Origin: Zonotrichia leucophrys gambelii
Taxonomy: Eukaryota > Chordata > Aves > Passeriformes > Passerellidae
Reading direction: 5' to 3'
DNA length: 64,000 bases
Assembly (NCBI RefSeq): GCF_028769735.1
Contig: NC_088178.1
Location: 29,675,357 to 29,739,356 of the forward strand
Part shown: positions 38,401 to 50,400 of the stretch, piece by piece
How positions within the stretch are numbered: the first letter of the stretch is position 1
How the letters are laid out: each line of letters opens with the position of its first letter
Made by a program: the position numbers and the translations under genes
Notes under the pieces: generated by a model
Told to the model about the DNA's origin: nothing
What the model saw: the letters and a program-made list of their open reading frames with translations, nothing else
The model's database searches: none

Positions 38401-41400
38401 ACAACTGAGTTTGGGGCCATGGTGGGTGAGTTTGGGGACCTGGTGACTTTGGGGCTGGTACAGGTGAGTTTGGGGCCATGGTGGATAAGTTTGGGGCATG
38501 GCAAGTGAGTGTGGGAGACGTGGTGATTGAGTTTGGGGACTTGGTGAGTTTGGGGCTGGGGTGAGGGAGTTTGGGGACCTGGTGAGCTTCGGCCCAGGGC
38601 AGGTGAATTTGGTGACAGGGCAAGGGATTTTGTGCCCATGGGTGAGTTTGGGGCACGGCAAGTGGGTTTGGGGACTTGGCGATTGAGTTTGGGGACAGAG
38701 TGAGTTTGGGGCTGGGGCAAGGGAGTTTAGGCTGTGGTGGGTGAATTTGGGGACCTGTGAGTGAATTTAGTAACAGGGCGATTTTGAGGCCTTGGTGAGT
38801 GGCTTTGGGGCCATGGTGGGTGAGTTCGGGGACATGGTGAGTGACTTTGGGCCACGGTGGCATCTCCTGTCAGGGATCTGGGAAGGTTCTCCAGCCCTGG
38901 CAGGAGTGGAGTCCCCATTCCTGGAGGGATTTCAGAGCTGTGTGGATGTGGCCCTTGGGGACAAGGTCAGGGGTGGAACTGGCAGTTCCATGGGCTCCGA
39001 GGGCTTTTCCAAGCTGGACAATTCCCAGATTCCCAGGTTCCCAGCCCTCCTGCTGGAGGAAGGAGCCCAGGCAGGGGTTGAAGGACAGGTGACCATGTCC
39101 AGGGTTAATTCGGGCTGGGTGGAAACAGCAAGTGCTTAAGTCAATAAGTTAATTATGAGGTCTGGGAGAGATCCTGACAGGGAACAGCTCAAGAACATCA
39201 AACCTCAGCATTTTCCAGCCAAACCTTCACCCTGGAGCAGGGGGGTTTAACTCTACCCAGGATTCTGGAGGCAGCTGTTGGACAAGCCTTGCACCCCTCC
39301 ATGCCTAGGAAATGCCATCTCAAAAATGTCATTTTTCCCTCCTTTAACACAGAGACACTTTGCTTCCATCCAAATCTGGTTTTTCCCAGCTTTCCCAAAG
39401 CACAGGAACCTTGCAAGACTTGTTTTCCCCAAAACCAACCCAATCCATGCCCTGGAGCGGGTTCTTCCCAGAGATCTCCTCCTCCTCCTCCTGGAGGGCC
39501 ACTGCCCTCGTTATGTCCCGTCATTAACGCCTCCAGTTAATTCTTTTAATCAAAGCAACGTTTCAAAGCAGTTCTCAGCACAAAAACTCTAAGAAATCTA
39601 AATTATATACAAAAATATCTTCTTTTTTCCCCCCCTTTATTCTCTGGGATTACAATTATCTTTTAATTTTGCTACCTGATGGGTTTTTTTGTTTGCATAT
39701 CCTAAAATTCCAGACCACTTTGGCCATCAATACAATGTTTTCCTTCCCATAATAAGCCTCCAAATCCATCCCTGGCATTGTTTTGTTTGTCAAGCAGCAT
39801 AAGTGTCAAACTAATTGCACGTCCTGCTTCAAAATCAGACAGGATTTTAATTATCCACCGTTACAGAACCCCCTGTCCTTAATTAATGAGGTTTCTGTCA
39901 CTGTCTGGGCCCTCTTTTCCCAGAGCCTCAGTGTCTCATCCATGTGTTTGGGTGATGGGAAGAAAATATTTGGGTTTTTCATTGCTTTCAAATGTTTACT
40001 TTTGATTTTTCAGCTGCTCTGGACCAGCCTGAGATATGGGGGTCAGTCCAGCCCATCAACACAAACGTAGAGTCCCCAAAACTTCCAAGACCTTTCCCAA
40101 CTGGAAGTAAGTGACCATGGAAATAAATTAATATATCCAGAAATCAGGTCAAAGATTTGAGCTGTCCTCATCCAGGCTGTGCAGTTCCGTGATATTTTAA
40201 ATTAAAGGAGATTTTTTTCCCTTTGTTTGGCTCGGGTGACAGCACTGTGGGGTGGAGGAGGGAGTGGGATTGATAAGGGCTGCAGGGATGGGGTGGATCC
40301 TGATCCTGCACGTTCATGCCGAGGTTACTTGGCTGGAAAAGTGGGAAGCACCGGTTTTTCCAGGATAACATCAGGGAGAGCAGCTCAGCCCCAATCCCGG
40401 ATTTTTATTGCAGCTTTCCCTCTGCCCGGGGCAGCTGCGGAGCCGTTTCCTCTGCAGAAATGCCCCTGTAAAGCACAGCTGGTTAATTAGCCGCTGTTAA
40501 TTAGCCCCAGGGTTGCCGATCCCGGATCCACATCCTGGATCCACGTGGGATGGGCACGGCAGAAAGGCGGAGGCAGCTCCGTGCCTCGGAGGATCCAGGT
40601 TTAATTAAAATGCTAATTTAGGGGGTTGAAACAGCAGATGTAAAAAAAGGGGGAAAATTCCATCAAACCCGACAGAAATGGCTTCCCACTGCCAGAGGGC
40701 AGGGAGGGGTGGGTATTGGGAAGGAATTAATGGGATGTTGGGAAGAATTCCTCTTTGTGGGAATGGAGAGGGATGGGATGAATTCCCAGAGCAGCTGTGG
40801 CTGCCCCTGGATCCCTGGCAGTGTCCAAGGCCGGGCTGGACATTGGAGCTGGGAGTTCATCCCTGCCTTGTCCCCTTTTTCCCAGCGATCCCGTTGACAT
40901 CCCAGGGGCTGTCCCTGTTTTCTCTCTGCTGAACTCTCTCCCCTCTCTGTGCTCTCTTTCAGCCCCTCCGCCGCTCCCCCCGAAGAACATCCCGGCCACG
41001 CCGCCGCGCACCGGCTCCCCCCTGCCCCCGGCCATCGGTAACGGCTCCGGCTCCGGGGGACACCGGGGACACGGGGACAGCCCCGGCTCGGGGGTGGGAC
41101 AGGGACAGCCCCAGCCCTGTGGTGGCACTGGGGGTGACACATCCCATCCCCAGCTCTGGGGGGACAGGTCCCTGTCCCCGTGGCTGCATTTTGGGCATGG
41201 ATTTGATCCCTGTGCATCCTCTGCCCTTGGAGTTCAGAGAATCCCAGACTGGGCTGGGCTGGGAGGAATTTCTGTCCTGTCCCAGGCCGCTGCCAGCCCC
41301 GGTGTCCAGCCTGGCCCTGGGCACTGCCAGGGATCCAGGGCCAGCCCCAGCCCTGAGGTGTCTCAGTGGATGCTGCAGTAGAAGCAGCACAAAGATGGTT

Positions 41401-44400
41401 TTGCCTCCCAAGTCGGTCTCACCCTGGTGAAATTAATGTTCTTTACACCATCCCTGCCTTTGGGAATGCAGTGCAGGATTAGCCTCAATATCCTGCTGAA
41501 AACCAGGATATATTCCCAATTCCAGAGCCCTGCACAGCCTGTGCTGAGGAAACCAGAGCTGTGCAGGGTCTGCCTGTGGCAGGAGCTGCTCCTGCCTTCC
41601 CTGCCTCCAAATCCCTGCTGAGAGGTGGGAAAAGCCCCCCTGACCCTGCAGCCCGGGAAATGGTGCTGGGAATGAAGGACAGGGAAGGGAAATGGTGCTG
41701 GGAATGAGGGGCAGCCCGAGGGCAGGGATGGAAAGGTGTTGGATGCAGCCAGAGGACATCAGGAGCTGCTTCCAGGCATATAATTCATGGTGCTGGCTGG
41801 TGGGAAAGCAGGGTCTGAGCAGGGCAGGCTGGTGGGGCCAGCCAGAGCCCCTCGGGGGGAAAACCCTGTGCCACGAGGAGCCCCTGCTCTGTCCATCCCC
41901 ATCTCATCTGTGCTCTCAAATCCCGATTTTCCAGGCTGGCAGGGTGTCCATGTCCATCCATCCATCCATTCCCAGCAGCAAATGCCTGATCATTTGCTGG
42001 GCTGTGCCTTGTGTATTTGTGAAGCAAATGGCTGAGGTCTGGTTTTGTCTGGTTCAGCAAATCCCTATTTTATCCCCCCCACCCTAAATGTGGATCCCCA
42101 AAACAGAGGAGCAGGGATGGGGTGATGCTGCCATGAAGATCCCAGAGGGCATTTAGTGTCAGCCTGTCCCTTCCCTGGATGTGAAATGCTTGGCTGGTGG
42201 ATCTGTGGTGGTTCTGGAGTCAGGTGGGAGTGTTGCTGTGTGGTGGCTCAGTGAGCAGAGCCCTGAAATCCCCATCTGTGTGTGCCCTAAAATCCCGATC
42301 TGTGCCCTAAAATCCTGATCTGTGCCCTAAAATCTTGATCTGTTCCTGCTTGTGGCTGGATGCATTCCTTGTGGCTGGAATACACTCCCCGTGTGCATCC
42401 TGTGCTGCATGCCCAGACTCCAGCAGTGTCCAACCAGCATGTCTGAATATATGTATTTATACCTGAGTGTTTATAAATATATATATATATGGAGAGAGTG
42501 GGGCGTGCCAGAGTGCTGAGTGCACACCTTTGGTACCTGCTGATAAACCAGAGTTGCTGATAAGGACGGGATGTGGTTTAGAGGACACAGAAGGCTGTGA
42601 ATTTGGGATTCTTGGCTGTGAATTTGGGAATCTTGGCTGTGAGTGCTGGCTCGTGGTGGTGCATGCTCCCTCCTCCAGCCTTTGGATCCCGCGGGATTCA
42701 TTCCATGTCGCACCTGGCTGTGCTGGAAACGTTCTTGCCCATGAATTATATAAATACAGATGAGAAAAGGTGATTTTAGAGCCTCTCCCGTAGAAGTAGA
42801 GCCCGTAGAGAGTAGCGCAGCCCTCGCTTAACGCCCGGTGTAAAATAAACCTCCTCTGACCGCAGGAGGGGACCAGGCAGCAGCAGCAGAGCCCAAACGG
42901 GACAAACTCCCGTCCATCAATGACTTGGACAGCATTTTTGGCCCCGTGCCGTCCCCCAAATCTGCTGCTGCCACCGCGGAAGACAAGTGGGTCAATTTTT
43001 CCGATCAATCCCCGGAGAACGCGCCTCCGGAGCTGTCGCCCCGGGACAAGGCGGGGTCCCCGGCGGGCAGCCCGGCCAGCGCCCCGGCCGAGCCTCCCCG
43101 CCCGCTGCCCTCGCCGCTGCAGCTGGAAGACGCTCCCAAGAAGCTCCCCGAGCAGCCCCACGTTAAGGACGATTCGGCCGAGCCCGTCGCCTCTCCCAAA
43201 GATTTTGGGCCGGGCCAGAGAGGGACCCCGCCGCCCCCTCCGCCGCCCACGTACCGCGCCGTGGTGTCGTCGCCCGGACCGGGCGCCAGCACGGGAAGCG
43301 CCAGCGGTACGTGCTGAGCTCGGGTGTGCTGCCGTGTGGCCCCGGTGCCCCTCCCGCCTGGCTGTGTCCCTGCGGCCGTGCCCTGCTGCCCGCCCGTGTC
43401 CTGCGCCTCCCGTGTGCTTCCCTCCCTCCCTGTGCGCCTTTCCCGGAGCCTTTCCCGGAGCCCTTCCCGCCCCAAACCGGGCACGGGCTTGGTGGTGTTG
43501 TCGTTGTTGTTGTTGTTGTTGCGGTTGTGCTCTCCGTGGGGATGGAATGGTTCAGGTGAACGGTCTGAGCGAGCCTCAGATCAGGGCTGGGGTGTTTTGT
43601 TTTTACCACGTCCTCTCACCCCGGTAATTCCCGGTGGGAATGGTGCTCGGCTCTTCCTGGCTCTGGGTGTGGATGGGAGATGTGTTCCGGGGTGAACCTC
43701 TCCCCCGGGAGAAGCTGCTGGCTCTGCCTGCTTTCACCTGATTAATTATAGATGTTCATTAAGGCAAACGAGCCGGGGAGGCTCGGCTTACTGGCACTCC
43801 TTGCCTGAGGAGCTGCAGCCTGAGCCCAGCTCAGCCCTGTGCTCCCATCCTGCCTCCACCAAAGGTGATTTTGGGGGCAATCAGAGCCTTGAGGAACCTG
43901 CACTGGTGGTGGGGTGGGTGTGCAGCCCCCCAGCTCCGTGTCTGACCCCTGCCACCCTCCTGGTGGGAGCTCGGGGTTTGTGTCACTGCCCGTGGGATTT
44001 GTCACGGCCAGGAGGGTGCCCTGAGTGTGGCTGGCGCTGCAGATGTGGCTTTGCTTCAGTGCTGGTGGCTTTTCTGTGCTGGCTCGGGGGGGTGGGCAGA
44101 GGGTCCCTGTGGGGGCTGCGGGGTCCAGCAGGAGCTGGAACTTCTCCAGGAGCTTCCAGGAGCAGGAGACAGCAGGATCCATCCCGCACTGCTGTCCTGC
44201 CTGCTCCCAGCTGAGCACAGGATGGAGGCGTGCCAGGGCTCCTCTCAGATGGAGGAGCCTGGCCCAGAAGATCCACAGCCCTGCTCCAGGAATTGCCTCC
44301 TGTCTCAGCAGCTGGGCAGCAATGGGAAATGAAAAATCCACACAAAAATGGTGCAAATCCTCCAAAGGCTGCAGCAGAGTGTGCAGCACGGCTCCAGCAC

Positions 44401-47400
44401 CTGTGCCACCCTCTCTCGCCTTTCCAAGGCTGGTTTTGGGGTGCTGTGGAGCAGAGCCAGGCCAGGATCTGCCCTCAGAGCCCTGGGTGTCACCAAGGCT
44501 CTGTGCAGGGTCACGGTGGAAGGGACCTCAAAGCTCCCCTTGTTCCAACCCCTTCCACCACCCCATGCTCTCCAAGGCCAGCATTCACACACATTTCTGA
44601 TTCCATGCGGGTTTCCACATGCTGTCAGTTTCTGCAGTAGGAAATGTCCATTCCCTCGATGGAAGCCACCATCTGGCTGGGATTTGGCTACCTGGTGGCC
44701 ACAGAACCCTCCACACTCAGTCCTGCAAGGTTATTTTCCCTCAATATTTTCTATTTTCTCTGGCTTTTCTTGGGATAAGGAAGGAAAAGTTCAAACTTTG
44801 GTTCCCAAATTAGGCTTTGAAATAAAAGTGGCTTGAATCTTGGAGTTGTGCAGAGGAATGACTGGAATTTATTCCCTTTAAGCCAGGCCCTCTCTTGTCT
44901 GAGCCTGCTCTCCTTCACCTCTTCTTGTTTCTATAAATCCAGCTTTGATCTTTCTTTGCTAAATCTGAGCTATCACCCAAAGAACTCAGGAAATTATTCT
45001 CTTGTAAGTGGGGAAATTATTAAGTTATCTCAGTCTGAGCCATGGAGCTGCTGAGCTCCACAGAAGCTGGTGACAAACACTGGCTCAGCTGTCCTGGCAC
45101 TGAGCTCTGAGCTCCCTCCCATTCCTGCTGCCCTTCATGTCCTGGTGCCCCCTCTGCCTGCTCTGCCCAGCTCCAGGTCTTGCTGGGCTTCTCCTGGAAG
45201 GAATTCCTGTGTGTGGAGCCAAGCAGGCTCCTGGATCTCCCGTGAGGCACCAGTTGGAATTCCCATTTGGTCACAGGAATCCCCCTCTGCAGCAGGGTCT
45301 GTGAGCCCTGAGCTCAGCTCCCTGCTTTGGGAGTCTCTTCCAGCGGGTTGGGAGCTGCTTGTGCTCCCAGCAAATCCCAGAACCTTCCTCTTCCACCCTT
45401 CCCCTCCTTTGCTGGGCCAAGCTTTGCCCTGTGATGAGGATCTGTTGTATTTGTGGGGTGCCCCGTGGCAGGGAGGAATGATGAATATGACTCCACGTTC
45501 TTAGAAGGCTAAATTATTATTTTATCCTTATAAATATTATATATTTATATAATATAGTTATATTATATATTATATTACAGAATATTATATTACAGAATAT
45601 TATATTACAGAATATTATATTACAGAATATTATATTACAGAATACTATACTATATTATATTACAGAATACTATATTATATTATATTACAGAATACTATAC
45701 TAAGGAATACAGAGAGGATACTTACAGAAGGTTAAAAAGATAAGATGAAAACTCGTGACTGTCTCCAGAGTCTTGGTACTGATTGGCCAACAAGTCAAAA
45801 CAATTGACATGAAACCAATGAAACAATCTCCAAACACATTCCACATGTGAGCACAACACAGGAGAAGCAAATGACATAAGAATTTGTTTTCCTTTTTCTC
45901 TGAGGCTTCTCAGCTTCCCAGGAGAAATGCTGGGCGAAGGGATTTTCCAGAAAATATGACTGTGACAAGGATCCCTACCTCCCGGTTGTGCCAGCCCTGG
46001 AGCAGTGTTCCATCCACCATCCCATCCCTCCTGCCCGTATTTTTGGGAAAGCTCTCTGATGTCAGTTTTGCAGAGGGACCCGGGCACTGGGCAGCCGCTG
46101 CCAGGATCCCATGGGCATCATCCCTCCTGGAATGTTCCGTGCACAGCAGCCGGGCTGTGCCCCCATCAGGGGCAGCTCCTGGGCTGGGCAGAGCCCGCGG
46201 GCACTCACGGCTCCCGTTGTTTGTTCCTTGCAGGTTCCTCGTCCCCAGCCCGGCCCGGCACGCCGCTGGCCCCGTGTGGCACTCCCCCGCCGCCGCCGCC
46301 CCGGCCCCCGTCCCGGCCCAAGCTGCCCCCGGGCAAGCCCCCCGTCAGCGACGTGGTACGTGGGCAGGGCTGGGGGCACGGCAGGGCACTGCCAGGGGCG
46401 GTGGGCGGCGTTCCAGTCGGGAATGGGGCAGCAGAGCCGCGGGCACCGGGGTGGGATGGGCTCCTCTGGGATTTGGGAATCCCCGTGGGAAGGGCTGTGC
46501 CACCTCTGCTCTGCCAGCCTGGTGATGCCAACCATGGTGCTCAGCCAGGGCAAGGGCGGGGAGTGGGCTGGGGTGGGAATGTGCCCCGGGAAGGCTCTGG
46601 GGGCAGAGCAGGGCAGTTCCAGCATCCCCAGGAGCAGTGCCAGCTCAGGGCAAGGGCTGGGGTGGGAATGTGCCCCGGGAAGGCTCTGGGGGCAGAGCAG
46701 AGCAGTTCCAGCATCCCCAGGAGCAGTGCCAGCTCAGGGCAAGGGCTGGGGTGGGCTTAGGTGGGAATGTGCCCCGGGAAGGCTCTGGGGGCAAAGCAGA
46801 GCAGTTCCAGCCTCCCCAGGAAGGTGCCAGTCAGGGCAAGGGGTCTGGGGTGGGAATGTGCCCCGGGAAGGGCCTGGGGGCAAGCAGGCAGTTCCAGCCT
46901 CCCCTGGAGCAGTGCCAGCTCAGGGCAAGGGCTGGGGTGGGCGATGGGAATGTGCCCTGGGAAGGTCTGGGGGCAGAGCAGGCAGTTCCAGCCTCCCCAG
47001 GAAGCAGTCGCTGCTCAGGGCAAGGGCTGGGGTGGGAATGTGCCCCGGGAAGGCTCTGGGGGCAGAGCAGGGCAGTTCCAGCATCCCCAGGAAGAATGCT
47101 CATTCAGGGCAAGGGCTGGGGTGGGAATGTGCCCCGGGAAGGGCCTGGGGGCAGAGCAGGGCAGTTCCAGCCTCCCCAGGAGCAGTGCCAGCTCAGGGCA
47201 GGGGCTGGGGTGGGAATGTGCCCCGGGAAGGCTCTGGGGGCAGAGCAGGGCAGTTCCAGCCTCCCCAGGAGCAGTGCCAGCTCAGGGCTGTCCTGTGTGC
47301 CACCCCAGGCTGCTCCAGGTAAGGCATGAGGGCTTTGGGGTGATGCTGAGGGTACAAAATGACCACCAAAGGATCCCTGAGGGCCTGGGGAGCTGGCACC

Positions 47401-50400
47401 TGGTGGGCACTGCTCCCTGCCCAGTGCCCAGCCCATTCCATCCATCCCACAGCCCCTGGAGCTCCCAGCCTCGGTGTGGATGGGTGGAATCTCCACACCC
47501 ATCCCCACAGTGTTGGGGATAATCTATTTTCCCAGCTCCAAGCAAAAATGCCATTGGTACTAAAACAACTAAAGTAATTCCAATTTTCCCTCTGGGGCAC
47601 CGGCAGAGCAGTCAGGAGGGTCCAGGTGAAATTTTATTTGTTTGATGCAAATGTTTTTGTTTAGATTTTATTTAACTTTGTGTTGTTTTATGTTTCTCTC
47701 CAGTCCAGGCCTTTTAGCCCTCCCATCCACTCCTCCAGCCCTCCTCCGATAGCACCTTTAGCCCGTGCTGAAAGTACTTCTTCCATTTCTTCCACCAATT
47801 CCCTGAGTGCAGCCACCACTCCCACCGTTGGTAAACACACGCAGCACTGCTGTTCTTTCACCTTTCCTAATCCTCCAGTAACTCCTGAGGCCTCTTCATT
47901 CCCTAGGTCACTCTTTGGGGTTGGATTCTTAGTTTCCATCAGGGTTTGAAATGCTAAAAGGGATTTGAGGGGGGTGATGGATCAGGAGGGTGATGCTGCG
48001 AGGGAAGTTTTTCCAAATGTTGTGGGAAATGGATGTTTGGTGAAAGTCAAGGGAATTGTAACAGAAAATGTGGTTCTGGGCTGTAATTTGGGGCAAAATA
48101 AGCTTTTTTTGCAGGGGAGGCTTGTGCCTGGAGGAGAGTGGGGCTGGAAGCCAGACCTTGGGATCCAGGGATATTAAATCTCTTGGAACGTCTTTAATTC
48201 AAACTTGCCCTTAAAGCAGTAACAGAAAAAGGGTCTTGGAAAAGAAGGTGGCTTTTCCCAGCCACTTGCCATGTCCGAGGGCAGAACCAAACGCTGCAGT
48301 TTTCCTGGGAAAAGTGGGGTTTGCCAAACCCCGGGGCTGAGATGAGGGATGGGAACCGAGTCTGGCTGGCAGCTCCCAGCTCCAGGCGCTGGGTCCCCCC
48401 ACGCCTCCCCCTCCATCCCCTCTGTCCCCTCCTGTCCCCTCTGTCCCTGCTGCCGGCGCTCCTCCTCCTCTTCCTCCTCCATCCCTGGCTGCCAGCCCCT
48501 GCCCCTCGCTTCCTGCGGCTCCATCTCCTCCAGGATCACCTCCCTCCCTTGTCTTTTCTCCCCAACCCTCTGGAAAAGCCGGCCTGGCGGGAGTTCCCGT
48601 GCGCCCGGCCCTTTGTCACCGCTGTCCCCGCGGGGAGCGGTGGCACTGCTGTCACCACCCCCCCGTGACGGCGCTGTCCCCGCCGTGCCGCTGGCACCGA
48701 GCCCTCCCCGTGGCTTTGCTGGAGTCTCGACTGCGTCTCCGTCCTGTGTCACCTCACTCTCGGGTGTTGTAGGTGCCTGTTCCGGCTGTTGGTCACTGTC
48801 ACAGCGCCTGGCTGGAACAAATGTCACCAGGACAGCGAGCCCTGAGCGTCCCCTGTGCCTGTGGCAGTGCCTGGGGGCACGGTGGCCACAGGGACACGGC
48901 GTTAGGGGAGGGGACAGCCAGGCTGAGCACAGGGACAGTCCCAGGGGCTGCGGGAGGCTGGGAAGGGCAATGGGAGTGAGCTGAGCTCTGCCACCCCAGC
49001 TCCCTCAGGCTCTCCATTTAGATTTCTTATTTTCTCTGATATTTTTGGGATCAAAAGCTGCTGTTTGATGATTTAGTGACCTCCCCGTGCTGAGCAGAGG
49101 GGATGAGGTTGCTGGGCTGGGGGAGAAGTTGGGGTCCCACACTCTCTATGGAGATTTCCTTGGAGCAGAGCCAAAATCGGGGCTCTGGGGTCACCCCTGG
49201 CCAGGGAACTCCAAAGGGGGCAGTCAGGAGGGGCACCCCAGATTTTGTAGGTGTTGCACTTCCAGCTCCATGCAGAGATTATACCGAGTGGGAAGGGACC
49301 CACAGGGATCATTGATCCAACTCCTGCCCTGCACAGACACCCGACAATCCCACCCTGGGCATCCCTGGCAGTGCTGTCCAAACACCCATTCCCTGGGGAT
49401 CTGGGCAGTGCCAGCACCCTCTGGATGAGGAACCTTTTCTGCGGGCATCCAGCCTAAACCTTGGGAAAAGCTGGATGGGGACAGACAGAGACAGACAGGG
49501 TTTGGGGTGTGCATTGGGAAAGTGTCTCCTTGTCCCCACCGAGGCCAGGGCGGGCGCTGGTGCTGGGTGAGCATCCAGGGAAACCCACAGCAGAGGAGGG
49601 ACACATTCCAGTTCCCATGAGAGGAAAAGCTGGGCTGGGAGGTGTGCAGGGATGGGCAGGTCTGGGATCAGGGACCGCTGCAGGTCCCGGGGGGCTGGGA
49701 CACCTGGAGCCTGGCTCCAGCGCATTCCCCATCTCCCGTGCCCTGTGGCAAAGTCCCACGGAGCTTGTCCGGGAGCAGGGGCAGGGCTGCTCCATCCCCG
49801 TGTCCTCCGTGCTGTTCTGGTGTGCTTTCCTCGTTGGCTGCATGTCAGTCTGGACAATTCCTGGCACAGCAAGGAGCTCTGTGGTTCCCGTGTCGGTGCC
49901 CCTCCGTCATCTCTGTCTCTGCGTTGGTACAAGTGCGCTGCTTGGTTTCACTTGGGATCCGTGTTTTCATTCTTTTTGTGCTCTTTCTTTTCCTTTCTTT
50001 TCTTTTCTTTCTTTCTTTGTTTCCTTTGCGTTTCTTCTGCTTGTGTTATCAGAGGATGATGCTTTTATTGACAAACTGCCCGCGTTTGAGGGGCGCAGTG
50101 AAACGCCGGCAGGTACTGTACTAGCAGGGAATTGCCGAGAATTCCGCCCTCGGAGCGGCACCCACCGCTCGCAGCACCTTGCATGACAGTTTCTCAGTGA
50201 CTCAAAGGACTCGGAGGTGGAAGGTTGGCACCTCCCGAATTCCAAAAGGTTCATTTAGCAGCTCCAAAAGCTGTTCGCCCCACGCCCCCCTCCGGCCCTC
50301 ACATCCCGAGTTATGGCAGCGTGGTGGAGCGCAGGGAGCTGGCTGTGATGGGAAGGGAAGGCTCCAGCTAGGATCCGCTGCTCTGTGTGCGTGTGTCCGG

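Noticed and set aside
35483..45967. Intact endogenous retrovirus between the two related LTRs at 35.5 and 45.5 kb
   Set aside because: The intervening 10 kb holds SGIP1 exons 10-15 and no gag, pol or env-like reading frames, so they are independent solo LTRs.
46111..47322. 403-aa + strand open frame
   Set aside because: It includes real exon 16 in one frame by chance but is otherwise the 89-bp minisatellite of intron 16.
48174..48827. 217-aa minus-strand open frame with low-complexity Glu/Gly/Pro
   Set aside because: Lies in a GC-rich part of intron 17, lacks splice or promoter evidence and resembles no family I know.
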